DNA of 64,000 nt from Pedobacter sp. MC2016-14 (GTDB taxonomy: Bacteria; Bacteroidota; Bacteroidia; Sphingobacteriales; Sphingobacteriaceae). This document shows, piece after piece, positions 44,980-53,722 of this stretch. The notes under the pieces are model-generated. The model saw only the letters and a list, made by a program, of their open reading frames with translations. It made no database searches and was not told where the DNA came from. Both the position numbers and the translations under genes were made by a program. Every line of letters begins with the position of its first letter. Position 1 is the first letter of the stretch. The DNA is taken from assembly GCF_020991475.1 (NCBI RefSeq), contig NZ_JAJMPA010000003.1:310001-374000 (forward strand), read 5' to 3'.

Positions 44980-45694
44980 CATGCTCCGCACCAGTAATAA
45001 AGGAGGCTTCATCGCTGGAAAGAAAAGCAACAAGCTGGCCTATTTCTTCCGGCTTTCCAATGCGTCCTATGGGTGTTAGACTGATCAGGTAATCGGTCAT
45101 TCCAGCCAAAGCTGTTGCATCCATTCCCATCTTGCTAAATAGTTCGGTGTCAATTGCACCTGGACTAATGGCATTTACCCTAATCTTTCTTGGCGCCAGC
45201 TCCAATGCTGCTGTTTTCATTACAGCATTAACAGCTGCTTTGCTTGCGCTATATACACCCAAACCCGGACTTATAGTAGAAGCCAGAACAGAAGAAAGGA
45301 GTACAACAGATGCACCGTTGTTTAAATGCGGAATAAATTTGCTTAATGTAAAGTAAACACCCCTAAAGTTAACATTCATCATTTGATCAAAGTTCTCAGG
45401 CGATTCTAATTCTATCGAAGACGTACCCGAGATGCCGGCGTTAATAAACAGGATATCTACCTTACCGAATTTCCCAGTCACTTCGCTTACTAAATTGTCG
45501 ATATCCTCCAATTTGGCCTGATCAGCCAGAACAGCGTGAACACCCAGTTCCTTTGCTGCCTGATCAATAGCCGCCTGTCTTCTTCCTGTTATGATAACGG
45601 TTGCGCCTAACGCTTTAAGTAGCTTTGCTGTTCCGTAACCCATACCACTGTTCCCGCCGGTAATCACCGCTATCTTATTTTCAAATTTTTTCAT
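44951..45694 (-). CDS. SDR-family oxidoreductase
   Basis: About 247 residues from MKKFENKIAVITGGNSGMGYG; the longer ATG reading overlaps the divergent regulator and is rejected. Motifs: TGGNSGMG, NAGISG, and YSASKAAVN (Tyr-x-x-x-Lys) preceded by Ser in LLSSVLAST. The C-terminus (FLSSDEASFITGAEHVIDGGSTLL) is the classic SDR ending. It is transcribed divergently from an HxlR-type regulator. Such pairs commonly respond to quinones or electrophiles. Confidence 0.92.
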   Translation of the reverse strand: MKKFENKIAVITGGNSGMGYGTAKLLKALGATVIITGRRQAAIDQAAKELGVHAVLADQAKLEDIDNLVSEVTGKFGKVDILFINAGISGTSSIELESPENFDQMMNVNFRGVYFTLSKFIPHLNNGASVVLLSSVLASTISPGLGVYSASKAAVNAVMKTAALELAPRKIRVNAISPGAIDTELFSKMGMDATALAGMTDYLISLTPIGRIGKPEEIGQLVAFLSSDEASFITGAEHVIDGGSTLL

Positions 45695-45730
45695 GATCTT
45701 TTTGTTATCATGCAAAGGTATCCTATAATT

Positions 45731-45765
45731 GCTATACATTTGTAAGCAGTATAAAAAAGTATAGC
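45731..45765. promoter_or_regulatory. inverted repeat in HxlR/SDR divergent promoter
   Basis: GCTATAC at 45731-45737 and its complement GTATAGC at 45759-45765, with a 21-base spacer, lie in the 82-base gap between the two divergent starts. HxlR dimers usually bind such repeats. One site could therefore serve both genes. Confidence 0.5.
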
Positions 45766-45776
45766 AGCTATTTAGT

Positions 45777-46124
45777 ATGGTAAAAAACATTGAGGAAGCT
45801 ACAAGTAAAGAACTTGCCGCTCTGCTTGATACAATCTACGTCATTGGCGGTAAGTGGAAAATGCCCATCATATTTGCGATATGTAAAGGTCATCAGCATC
45901 GTTTCAGGGAGTTAGAACGCAGTATCACCGGGATCACATCACGAATGCTCTCTCTGGAACTCAAAGAAATGGAACTGAATAAACTCGTCACCAGGACTGT
46001 TTATCCTGAAACTCCTGTACGTATCGAATATGAGATCACCGAATATTGCAAAACACTGGTACCGATGCTACAGTCAATGATAGATTGGGGAATGATTCAT
46101 CGACAGAAAATTAAGGAAAATTGA
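45777..46124 (+). CDS. HxlR-family transcriptional regulator
   Basis: 115-residue winged helix protein. The family signature is clear: IGGKWKMPIIFAICKGHQHRFRELERSITGITSRMLSLELKEMELNKLVTR, then YEITEYCKTLVPMLQSMIDWG. It starts at ATGGTAAAAAAC. It is divergent from the SDR gene, which it probably represses or activates. No redox Cys equivalent to HypR is obvious apart from one in the CKGHQ segment. Confidence 0.93.
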   Translation: MVKNIEEATSKELAALLDTIYVIGGKWKMPIIFAICKGHQHRFRELERSITGITSRMLSLELKEMELNKLVTRTVYPETPVRIEYEITEYCKTLVPMLQSMIDWGMIHRQKIKEN

Positions 46125-46146
46125 TTAGTTATTAAAAATGAAGATA

Positions 46147-46168
46147 ATCTGTAACGGCTGTTACAGAT
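46147..46168. repeat. 9-bp inverted repeat after hxlR gene
   Basis: ATCTGTAAC-GGCT-GTTACAGAT, perfect 9-bp arms around a tetraloop, 23 bases after the regulator stop. No T-run follows, so it is a weak terminator or a second binding site. The rest of the 46125-46401 gap contains only a 25-codon ORF at 46173-46250 (MPITLNDHQDLLN) that looks like a small remnant. Confidence 0.45.
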
Positions 46169-46401
46169 AGATATGCCGATAACACTAAATGATCACCAGG
46201 ATTTATTGAATATCGAGGATTTTTACCTCCGGTATGAAGATAATTCATAGACATGGCAGCGGATCAATTCAAATGCAAATCACCTGAGGGTAAGTTGCCT
46301 TTGGTGTACCAAATCAATTTCTTAAGGCTTATAACATGCTTTAATTTAAAAAGGTTATGGAATTGTGTAGATTGGTGCATCAGTATTGAAAATCATACAC
46401 T

Positions 46402-47061
46402 ATGAAAAAGCTACAATTGATAGTAAGCAATCCATGTTCAGAAAATTGGAATGAAATGCAAGCTGATGGTGACCAACGTTATTGCAACAGTTGTGAAAAA
46501 CATATCGTAGACCTGAGCATGAAATCTGATGCAGAACTGATCCAGTTTTTTAAAAAGAAGAAGGGCAGTGTTTGTGGGCGCCTGCTGTCTAGTCAACTTA
46601 ATCGCGAACTCGTGGTACCAATTCCGAAAACCAATTGGAATTGGTTGTTGCCGTTTGCCTTGGGTGCAATGGTAGCTAGCCCGGTACAAGCAATGGACTT
46701 GAAGTTAGCGATCACGCAAAACGATTCAATATTTCCATCACTTCCTGCTCCAGCCGATTTGAACGTTAAAGCCCCTCAGTTGGCAGATACTATTTATGGT
46801 TCAGTGGTAGACGTTGCTAATGGAAAACCGTTGGCAGGAGTTATAGTCAGGCAAAAAGGTTTCAAAAACGTACTGGCTAAAACAGATGTCAATGGCAAGT
46901 TTAAAGTGATCATATCCAGGCAAGATATAGAGAACGAATTTACTTTCGATTACCTGGGCTATGTTCGTGTAGAATCTAAGCTGAAAAATGGAATGTTAAT
47001 CAAATTACAGGAAGCGCAAGTTATATTGGGTGGCATGGGGTTTAAAGAATGGGAAGAGTAA
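46402..47061 (+). CDS. carboxypeptidase-regulatory-like domain protein with Cys-rich N-terminus
   Basis: 219 residues. The N-terminus has spaced Cys residues (SNPCSENWNEMQADGDQRYCNSCEK), a zinc-finger-like head common in Bacteroidota; a hydrophobic segment (WNWLLPFALGAMVASPVQA) may anchor it. The C-terminal half is a CarboxypepD_reg-like beta sandwich (TIYGSVVDVANGKPLAGVIVRQKG; AKTDVNGKFKVII; FTFDYLGYV). No enzyme domain. Likely inner membrane with the sandwich outside. Confidence 0.8.
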   Translation: MKKLQLIVSNPCSENWNEMQADGDQRYCNSCEKHIVDLSMKSDAELIQFFKKKKGSVCGRLLSSQLNRELVVPIPKTNWNWLLPFALGAMVASPVQAMDLKLAITQNDSIFPSLPAPADLNVKAPQLADTIYGSVVDVANGKPLAGVIVRQKGFKNVLAKTDVNGKFKVIISRQDIENEFTFDYLGYVRVESKLKNGMLIKLQEAQVILGGMGFKEWEE

Positions 47062-47113
47062 TCAAAAAAAGCAAAAAAATAAAGCCGAGAAATGAAAAAA
47101 TGGTATAGTGAAT

Positions 47114-47164
47114 AAACTTCAAACCAATTCTGGCGGAGATTGTTGACTGTTAAACATATACCAT
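47114..47164 (+). promoter_or_regulatory. 51-bp repeated upstream element, copy 1
   Basis: Begins AAACTTCAAACCAATTCTGG and ends ACATATACCAT, directly ahead of the secreted protein gene at 47171. A nearly identical 52-bp copy at 49282-49333 precedes another gene on the same strand. The differences are two transitions and one extra T. This suggests a shared promoter or a duplicated leader. Confidence 0.6.
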
Positions 47165-47170
47165 CATTTT

Positions 47171-47746
47171 ATGAGAAAACTTATTTTATGCCTGCTGATA
47201 ACCTTCCAAATAACTGCTGCATTAGCACAAGATGCGAAAATTATCCAAAAAGATTTTCAAACTATTATTGGTTACACCCATAAAATGGAAATTGATAAGG
47301 TATTGGACATGACATACCCACCTTTATTCAAAATAATGCCTAAAGCCCAAATGAGCGCAATGGCCAAAGGAGCCTTAAGCGGCATGGGCATAAAAACCAT
47401 TTTCGAAGAAGTGCCTCTCGGGCTTACCCTTAGCCCGGTTACCAAGTTAGGTGCGGCAACAATTTGCCTTGGAAAATACAACCAAAGCATGATACTGGAA
47501 TCGTCGCAAACCACCTTGCTCGACATGCTTGCCAAGGCCAAAATGAAAGACAATGCGGTAGAGAAAATTAGCCCTCAAAAACTAAAAATAAAGGGGAAAA
47601 ACTATTTGCTGGCCATAAAGGATGCTAATACCGGCGGCACCTGGAAATACCTGAGATACGATACTGAAGATGCCGAGACGAATGCCAAAGTATTGTCGAA
47701 AGAGATATCCGTCGCTGCAGCCAAGCTTAAGCTTGCACTTAAATAA
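47171..47746 (+). CDS. secreted hypothetical protein
   Basis: 191 residues; signal peptide MRKLILCLLITFQITAALAQ. The mature part (AKIIQKDFQTIIGYTHKMEIDKVLDMTYPPLFKIMPKAQM) resembles small periplasmic proteins of unknown fold found in Bacteroidota. It sits just behind the 51-bp repeated element. Not recognised further. Confidence 0.72.
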   Translation: MRKLILCLLITFQITAALAQDAKIIQKDFQTIIGYTHKMEIDKVLDMTYPPLFKIMPKAQMSAMAKGALSGMGIKTIFEEVPLGLTLSPVTKLGAATICLGKYNQSMILESSQTTLLDMLAKAKMKDNAVEKISPQKLKIKGKNYLLAIKDANTGGTWKYLRYDTEDAETNAKVLSKEISVAAAKLKLALK

Positions 47747-47833
47747 CTAAGCACAAACCAACATAAAGCTTAATACGGACATGGTCATGCGTAACGACCA
47801 GTAATTGCTTTTCAAAAAAATTCAACAGAAACA

Positions 47834-48352
47834 ATGAAATGTCTTCTAGTCATCATCATTTCCTTAATAAGCATACCCATATTTGCGCAAAAAAATCCAC
47901 CACCAAAAACCGTAAGGCTTGCAGGCACATCAGATATTTTAAAAACCGATAAACGCTTGGCAGATTTCATGATTAACAAAACAAAGTTTAATGTTTATCT
48001 AGGCTATCAAAAACCCGACGAAATGCGAGAGCAGAAAAAGGGTGATACTTTGCAGAAATACAAAATAGCAAAGGATAAGCTTAAATTTAGCCACTTAGAA
48101 ATTGTAAAATATGGTACAAGAAATGGGAAAGTCATTCTTGAAGGAAAGTATAAATTGCGCAACGATACGTTATTTGTTAGTGAAAATTTTTACGATTACA
48201 TTGGCGCTTATTGCATCACCACAAAATACGTTACCGATGAATGGGGCTTAAAAAAAGTATGGGACAACATGAAAGGAATTCCACTACAAAACCTAACCGA
48301 GAGACATTTGAAACCAGCTGAAATGAAAAGTCCGCCCATGATAAAACAGTAA
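47834..48352 (+). CDS. secreted hypothetical protein
   Basis: 172 residues; signal peptide ending IPIFAQ. Lys-rich beta-strand body (LKFSHLEIVKYGTRNGKVILEGKYKLRNDTLFVSENFYDY). No recognised family. It may follow the preceding gene on one transcript, with an 87-base gap. Confidence 0.65.
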   Translation: MKCLLVIIISLISIPIFAQKNPPPKTVRLAGTSDILKTDKRLADFMINKTKFNVYLGYQKPDEMREQKKGDTLQKYKIAKDKLKFSHLEIVKYGTRNGKVILEGKYKLRNDTLFVSENFYDYIGAYCITTKYVTDEWGLKKVWDNMKGIPLQNLTERHLKPAEMKSPPMIKQ

Positions 48353-48375
48353 GCTTATGAGTTTGGGACCACTTT

Positions 48376-49215
48376 TTACTTTAGTGCATCCACTATTTCT
48401 TCAAAATGATTAGCCTTGGCAATTTCAATGGGCAATTTACCGTAATAAGTGTCATCACCGCAATCAAAAGTTTCTGGTTTTTGTTTATCTACATCTTTTT
48501 TTATCAGGTATTGTACCATTGCCATATTATTGTTTTTTATTGCAATTATTAATGCCGTTTCTCCATTACATTCGTTAAAATCTAAATCATCCTTGGTTAA
48601 CTTTAAGGCGTTCAGCACTTCATAATCAGACTTTCTCACTGCTTCATGAAATACCCATAATTTGCCGCTAATATCTCCAACATGCTGGTCGGCCCCTTTT
48701 AGTAAAAGGTATTTCGCACCATCGTAAAATTTGTAGAAGCCTGCTTTATTAAAGGAACCATTATGTTTATAAGCAACACCTTTTTTTATCAGATACTTCA
48801 TGATCTCTAATCTGCCGTATTCTGCAGCGTCTAAAATAAGGTCATCTTCTTTATCGTTAATAGTTGCCCCGCCATCTACCATTAACTTAGCTAAAGTGAT
48901 ATTGTCGGCAGTTCTTATTACGGCTTGTAGTGGTGTTATCTTTGTTTTAGGCTCGTAATTTGGCGGAAAAGTAGATTTTAACATTTCGATTACTTTTTTG
49001 GTATCATTAGCAAAGATCGCCTCGTAAAATTCATCAGTAAGTTCTCGGGTTGGTATGTAAAGCTTTGGAAAGGCTGGTTTATTGATGACTGGGGCTACAA
49101 CACTAGGTTTTTGCCTTTCAATACTGATATTTTTTTTTACTCTGTTCTCACAAGATGATAACGAGAAGCCAGTAACTAGCAAAAATATTAATGAAATTAA
49201 ATGTCGGTTTTTCAC
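48376..49215 (-). CDS. ankyrin-repeat lipoprotein
   Basis: 279 residues; lipobox at TGFSLSSCENR near residue 23. Ankyrin repeats run from about residue 65 to the end: EAIFANDTKKVIEMLKSTF, TPLQAVIRTADNITLAKLMVDGGATIN, LILDAAEYGRLEIMKYLIKKGV, and ETALIIAIKNNNMAMVQYLIKKDVD. Likely binds a protein partner in the periplasm or at the surface. Convergent with the preceding gene. Confidence 0.85.
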   Translation of the reverse strand: MKNRHLISLIFLLVTGFSLSSCENRVKKNISIERQKPSVVAPVINKPAFPKLYIPTRELTDEFYEAIFANDTKKVIEMLKSTFPPNYEPKTKITPLQAVIRTADNITLAKLMVDGGATINDKEDDLILDAAEYGRLEIMKYLIKKGVAYKHNGSFNKAGFYKFYDGAKYLLLKGADQHVGDISGKLWVFHEAVRKSDYEVLNALKLTKDDLDFNECNGETALIIAIKNNNMAMVQYLIKKDVDKQKPETFDCGDDTYYGKLPIEIAKANHFEEIVDALK

Positions 49216-49281
49216 AGGTTTTATTTAAGATTTTTTTGGTGATGCCATATGCTCCGGTAGCTTTACCGTTATACCGTTAAC

Positions 49282-49333
49282 AAACTTCAAACCAATTCTG
49301 GCAGAGATTGTTGATTGTTTAAACATATACCAT
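49282..49333 (+). promoter_or_regulatory. 52-bp repeated upstream element, copy 2
   Basis: Second copy of the element at 47114-47164, again on the plus strand, 24 bases ahead of the membrane protein start at 49358. Confidence 0.6.
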
Positions 49334-49357
49334 GCATCAAAACCTAATTTCAAAACA

Positions 49358-49831
49358 ATGATAGTATCTGTTCAAACCTACAACATCCTTTTACTAGCCA
49401 TTTTAATATTGATTGCTATCAGACCTTTGTATACCCGTTTCATTAAAAAACAAGGTAATAAACACGATTGGATGTTCGCCCTTTTAATTCTGCTTTTGCC
49501 AATTAACTGGTACACGCCAACTTTTATAAATGTTACCTCTTGCAATAACTTTACCAAGGAAGTATTGATATTTCCCGGTCAAAAAGAGGGTGTAAATTAT
49601 AGTTATGGCTGGAGTAATTATGTGGTTAACAATTCGCCAGACAACCTTGTTTTTGAGTATATTTACTATGGAGATAACAAACGTGAGGACGATGAGGTAG
49701 ATGAAATTATTCCGCCAGGGAAAATTGCAAAAGTGAATGAAGTAAAAATCGATTTCGTTTTCGAACCACAAGCAGAAAGTGTCTCTACCAAATCCAGAGG
49801 CGCAACTAAAACAAGTTTGTATTGTAAGTAG
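49358..49831 (+). CDS. hypothetical membrane protein
   Basis: 157 residues with two N-terminal membrane helices (TYNILLLAILILIAIRPLY and WMFALLILLLPINWYTP) and an external beta-rich tail holding two or three Cys. Start at ATGATAGTATCTG. Preceded by the repeated element. No family recognised. The 49832-50062 gap shows no gene. Confidence 0.65.
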   Translation: MIVSVQTYNILLLAILILIAIRPLYTRFIKKQGNKHDWMFALLILLLPINWYTPTFINVTSCNNFTKEVLIFPGQKEGVNYSYGWSNYVVNNSPDNLVFEYIYYGDNKREDDEVDEIIPPGKIAKVNEVKIDFVFEPQAESVSTKSRGATKTSLYCK

Positions 49832-50062
49832 CTTTTGGAGAAAGCAGCGGCCATCATCGGCATCATGAGCACCGGGAGGACTGAATCAAGGGTTTACAAT
49901 CAATATCCAATTATTTGCCGATTTTGAAGTAGGATCGGTCGGAATTAATTTGATTAATAAATTAACTCAATATCCAGGTTGTATTGCCGGTTTTTATCAA
50001 TACATTAGTAAAACAATTTAATTAAGGCTCATGAATTCGATGGTAGTCCTAACTCAGAAAAT

Positions 50063-50605
50063 ATGAAAGCTGACGAGTTTGTTGATTTTATGACTGGCAT
50101 AATACCTACTTATCAGGATTTTACAAATTCTAAGTGGCCTAAAGAAAGCGTACCCAGGTTGATAAAAAAATTTGAAATCATAAAAAGGGATTACCAAGGG
50201 GAATTCAATAAAGATGAGCTTATTGATTTGCTTACTCGTTATGATTTAAGTAACATAAGTATCGTGAGTACATCCTTTGATGAAATTGAAGTTTGGGAAA
50301 ATTATACCTTTTTTGGTTACATGGATATTTTTCGGCTTGCAATAGACAATGTCAATCGTACAATTTTGTCATATGATCCAGGACTGGATAGCATAGATAA
50401 ACTTGCGGCAGAAAACAGTAGTAAGTTTCTAGATGCGCATTGCGAGTTTTTCAACTATGCAAAATTAAGTTTGCTTAGCCAGGCAGATGATCCTGACTTT
50501 AGTGATGATGCAATGATCGCCATTGCAAGAAAATGCGCGCTAAAAGCTGGAGGATTAATTTATGAAAACTTCTACCGGGCATCCCTGGGGATTGGCATTA
50601 TTTAG
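50063..50605 (+). CDS. hypothetical soluble protein
   Basis: 180 residues, acidic and helical, with no signal (KADEFVDFMTGIIPTYQDFTNSKWPKESVPRLIKKF). It resembles small cytosolic immunity-type proteins, but I cannot assign a family. First of a plus-strand group running to the MsrA-like gene. Confidence 0.65.
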   Translation: MKADEFVDFMTGIIPTYQDFTNSKWPKESVPRLIKKFEIIKRDYQGEFNKDELIDLLTRYDLSNISIVSTSFDEIEVWENYTFFGYMDIFRLAIDNVNRTILSYDPGLDSIDKLAAENSSKFLDAHCEFFNYAKLSLLSQADDPDFSDDAMIAIARKCALKAGGLIYENFYRASLGIGII

Positions 50606-50615
50606 TTCAAAAGCC

Positions 50616-50794
50616 ATGAATAGACCAACCGTAAGAATAATGGTGCTAGAACCAAGTGATTGGAACCAAGTATTGAGAACGAAACCTTTAAACCATTACA
50701 GCAATATTATTCAGTGAGTGTTAACGGAAGCATAATAAACGAGCAGGCCAACGAACAAGAATTTGTCATTACAGGTAACGTAACTTATGACTAA
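50616..50794 (+). pseudogene. short ORF broken by a 14-bp tandem duplication
   Basis: GAACCAAGTGATTG (50649-50662) is followed directly by a second near-copy (GAACCAAGT.ATTG from 50663). Removing one 14-base unit restores an open frame of 54 codons from ATG 50616, ending FVITGNVTYD and TAA at 50794. That end overlaps the ATG of the next gene by 8 bases (ATGACTAA), as expected for a real former operon member. With the duplication the frame stops after about 33 codons. Confidence 0.7.
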
Positions 50795-51290
50795 TTTTCC
50801 TCACAAAGTGATTTCAACTTACCGGGTCTTAATGAAGAAGGCATTTAACGAAGATGTTGATGAAACTTGGATTGATTGGGCTTTGGAAATGATTGAAGCG
50901 GGCTACGAATCTGATAATCTTTATATACTTGCGGGAATTTCCAGACCTTACCATCAGTTTGAACTTCAAAGATTAACTGATAAGGTTCTCGTTGATCTAA
51001 ATCTTGACTATGAAGATCAACCGCAGATGATTAGGAATTATGTCTATTACATTATTTCGTCTACCATAAATGAACCGTCGAACTACCTTTCTACCTTAAA
51101 AGAAATCCGGAACATATGTATGGACCTGGATATGGAACAGGAATACATGGACTTTTATTTGCTATATTTTGCGAAAGATGACCTCAATGAATCAGGGGTG
51201 CAGTGGTACTGGGATGGTGCATACAGAACAAATATTGATTTAATAATCAGAAATATCTTTCAGGTGTATCTTGATAAAATGGTAAAATAA
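50787..51290 (+). CDS. hypothetical soluble protein
   Basis: 167 residues, acidic and helical (FPHKVISTYRVLMKKAFNEDVDETWIDWALEMIEAGYESDNLYILAG). Its start lies inside the end of the broken 54-codon ORF, and it ends 1 base before the MsrA-like gene. It resembles small immunity-like proteins of Bacteroidota. No catalytic motif is seen. Confidence 0.7.
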   Translation: MTNFPHKVISTYRVLMKKAFNEDVDETWIDWALEMIEAGYESDNLYILAGISRPYHQFELQRLTDKVLVDLNLDYEDQPQMIRNYVYYIISSTINEPSNYLSTLKEIRNICMDLDMEQEYMDFYLLYFAKDDLNESGVQWYWDGAYRTNIDLIIRNIFQVYLDKMVK

Positions 51291-51291
51291 A

Positions 51292-51873
51292 ATGACTTTA
51301 AACGACTGGCTAAGCATGGATTACGGGCAGAATCAACCCCTGGATGCATCAGGATCAAATACAAGTGTAATTGGCATAGGTGGAAGTTGCCATTGGTGCA
51401 CCGAGGCCATCTTCTCATCGCTTAAAGGCGTTACCCATGTGCAACAAGGCTGGATTGCAACTGCCGAAGACCTTGAGAACTTTTCAGAGGCAATATTAGT
51501 TAGTTTCAACCCAGAGATCATTTCCCTAAATAAACTGATCGAAGTACACCTGCGCACCCATAGCTCAACAGTTATGCATAGTATGAGAGAAAAGTATCGG
51601 TCTGCGGTCTACACATTTGATGATACTCAGGGCAAACTTGCTAGATTTATCATCAAAGAATTGCAACAGGACTTTGCGGAGCCAATCATCACAAAGGTGG
51701 ACGGGTTTGGAACTTTTAAGCTAAATAAACCAGAATACCTCAATTATTATTTTGCCGATCCAGATAAACCCTTTTGCCAAAACATTGTAAATCCAAAATT
51801 GAAGCTGCTGCTGCGTGAGTTCAGCGGAGAAGTGGATCACAATAAATTGAAGCACTTGGAAGGGAAGGAGTAG
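51292..51873 (+). CDS. MsrA-like peptide methionine sulfoxide reductase
   Basis: 193 residues. The active-site region reads IGIGGSCHWCTEAIFSSLKGV, where typical MsrA has GGCFWCTEA; the nucleophile Cys is kept but Phe is His. Other MsrA features are present: VQQGWIA, ILVSFNPEIISLNKLIEVHLRTHSST, MREKYRSAVYTFDDTQ and KPEYLNYYFADPDKPFC. It probably reduces methionine-S-sulfoxide, though the His change may matter. A decayed copy of its end lies at 33558-33690. Confidence 0.85.
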   Translation: MTLNDWLSMDYGQNQPLDASGSNTSVIGIGGSCHWCTEAIFSSLKGVTHVQQGWIATAEDLENFSEAILVSFNPEIISLNKLIEVHLRTHSSTVMHSMREKYRSAVYTFDDTQGKLARFIIKELQQDFAEPIITKVDGFGTFKLNKPEYLNYYFADPDKPFCQNIVNPKLKLLLREFSGEVDHNKLKHLEGKE

Positions 51874-51917
51874 TCGTAATGCGGCATCTGAAACCTCTGG
51901 TTTTTAATTGAATAATC

Positions 51918-52601
51918 TTACCTGATTTCGTTTCTCCATTCACTTGCCAACGTTTCTACATAATCTACAAAGTTATTTACATCATTTATTTTATAAAATG
52001 TGTATTCAGGCTGATTTTCTACCGACTCTACATTTTCAAAACAATGGTCTTGGGCGAATAAAAAAACATCTTTTGATTTTGGATTATATACTGTCGCATT
52101 TCCATTTGCTTCTTCTACAAAACAAATAAAATGTTTAAAGTCTATGGGTTCCTTTCCTTCCTCATTACACATTTCTTCATAATATTCCTCAAAACCTCCA
52201 ATACCTAAGGAACATTCCGATTCGATGAACATGAAATTTTGGTTGTTACAGAGGCTTTCTTCAGGTTGATGATATGATTCTTGGATTCCTCCAATTTCTT
52301 TCAATAAAAGTTTGTGCTCTTCAATTAATTGTAGTTCTGAAATATCTTCCTTTTCAATTTTATTTAGCCAACCACAACTCGAACCATCTTTATTAGTCCA
52401 GGAAAATAGCTTAAACAATTGATTGTTTATTTTCAAATTTAAAACTCTCGCTTGTTTTAGAAGTGCAGTCAAAACTGGAAAGGTGTTTTCGAAATTGTCT
52501 GATAAGTGAATTTCTTTTACGGAGTCTAAAAACTCTACCTCATCGGATTGGTCGAAAAACCAAGATATTTCATTTTTAAATGTTTCAAAATCTATATTCA
52601 T
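51918..52601 (-). CDS. SMI1/KNR4 (SUKH)-like hypothetical protein
   Basis: About 227 residues from MNIDFETFKNEISW. The second half (VYNPKSKDVFLFAQDHCFENVESVENQPEYTFYKINDVNNFVDYVETLASEW) looks like the C-terminal part of SUKH-superfamily proteins, which often give immunity to contact-dependent or polymorphic toxins. The first half is less typical. No cognate toxin is seen next to it, so an orphan immunity gene is possible. Confidence 0.6.
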   Translation of the reverse strand: MNIDFETFKNEISWFFDQSDEVEFLDSVKEIHLSDNFENTFPVLTALLKQARVLNLKINNQLFKLFSWTNKDGSSCGWLNKIEKEDISELQLIEEHKLLLKEIGGIQESYHQPEESLCNNQNFMFIESECSLGIGGFEEYYEEMCNEEGKEPIDFKHFICFVEEANGNATVYNPKSKDVFLFAQDHCFENVESVENQPEYTFYKINDVNNFVDYVETLASEWRNEIR

Positions 52602-52833
52602 TAATTCATTCTTTTGATGAGATCTTTTTGCGAGTATTGTCAATAACACCGCGGGCTTGACAAAGTTGGTGGGCTGCGTTAAATTTTATACAATTTAAGG
52701 GATTTACGCCCTGCCTGTAACTTTTTTACGAAGGGTTTGCCCCTAATTATTTCACTATTATTCTTTTCCGCATTTATCAAAGATAAATTATAACGTACCT
52801 CAATTTGGGGGAGTCTGTTAACAAAGGGTTACG

Positions 52834-53541
52834 CTAAAGATTAAATAAGTCGGAGATCCTAATTAAATCGCCAAGACTCTTGGTACCTAGTTTTTTATTT
52901 ATATTTTTCCGATGCGTTTCTACAGTAAATAAGGCAATACAAAGATAATCGGAAATGTCTTTACTGGCATAGCCATTTGCAATTAGTCTTAATATCTCCT
53001 TTTCTCTTTTGCTAAGGGAACTAAATTTCTGAAATGTTACTGGTGCAATCGGTGTGATGTTTAATTGCATATTTAAGTGGTGGAGTGAATGTCTCTGCTT
53101 GTTGATTTCTAAGCCCATGTAAATGAAGCACCCTGCTGTGCCCTTTAAAAGTTTGCCACTTAGATAGTATTGTTTCCAGTCTGAGCTCTTGTTAGTTCTT
53201 ACTTTTTGATAAAAGCCTTTAACTTCAGTTTCATCGGCTCTTTGTGCTAAACCTATAAAATATCTGGATATACTTGCCATTTCATCTTTACAAAAACTGT
53301 CAGAACTAAAGTAATCTGCACCCATTTCGTTGATTTCATTTCTGCTTTTTTCAAGAAAAGAACACCCAGAATTATTGATGTAGCTATTCTCCATTTTTAC
53401 CATGTCATTAATTAGTATTACGCCTGGCAATAAGTCGCCAATCGTTTCAATTATGGATATATCATTAGCAAAGTTGTCAAGTTGATAAAGTTGAGAGGAT
53501 AACAAGATATTTGCTTCATTTGCGGAGTATTTTTTTAGCAT
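52834..53541 (-). CDS. LuxR-family transcriptional regulator
   Basis: About 235 residues from MLKKYSANEANIL. The C-terminal GerE/LuxR helix-turn-helix is SKREKEILRLIANGYASKDISDYLCIALFTVETHRKNINKKLGTKSL. The N-terminal 160 residues form a PAS-like or unassigned sensor part. It has no adjacent partner kinase, so it probably senses a ligand directly. Confidence 0.85.
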   Translation of the reverse strand: MLKKYSANEANILLSSQLYQLDNFANDISIIETIGDLLPGVILINDMVKMENSYINNSGCSFLEKSRNEINEMGADYFSSDSFCKDEMASISRYFIGLAQRADETEVKGFYQKVRTNKSSDWKQYYLSGKLLKGTAGCFIYMGLEINKQRHSLHHLNMQLNITPIAPVTFQKFSSLSKREKEILRLIANGYASKDISDYLCIALFTVETHRKNINKKLGTKSLGDLIRISDLFNL

Positions 53542-53722
53542 AGCACAAAAATTAAGTTTAGATTTTATCAACTGAGCACGAGATTGTTGGCTTAATATTT
53601 TGGTTTAAAAATACAAACTAGTTGGTATTTTGTATACACAACTCAAATTAAGAAAAATTTATTTGTTTTATCTGACTATTAGCGAAAATCACTATGAAAA
53701 CTAAACTGAATATATAAATCAT

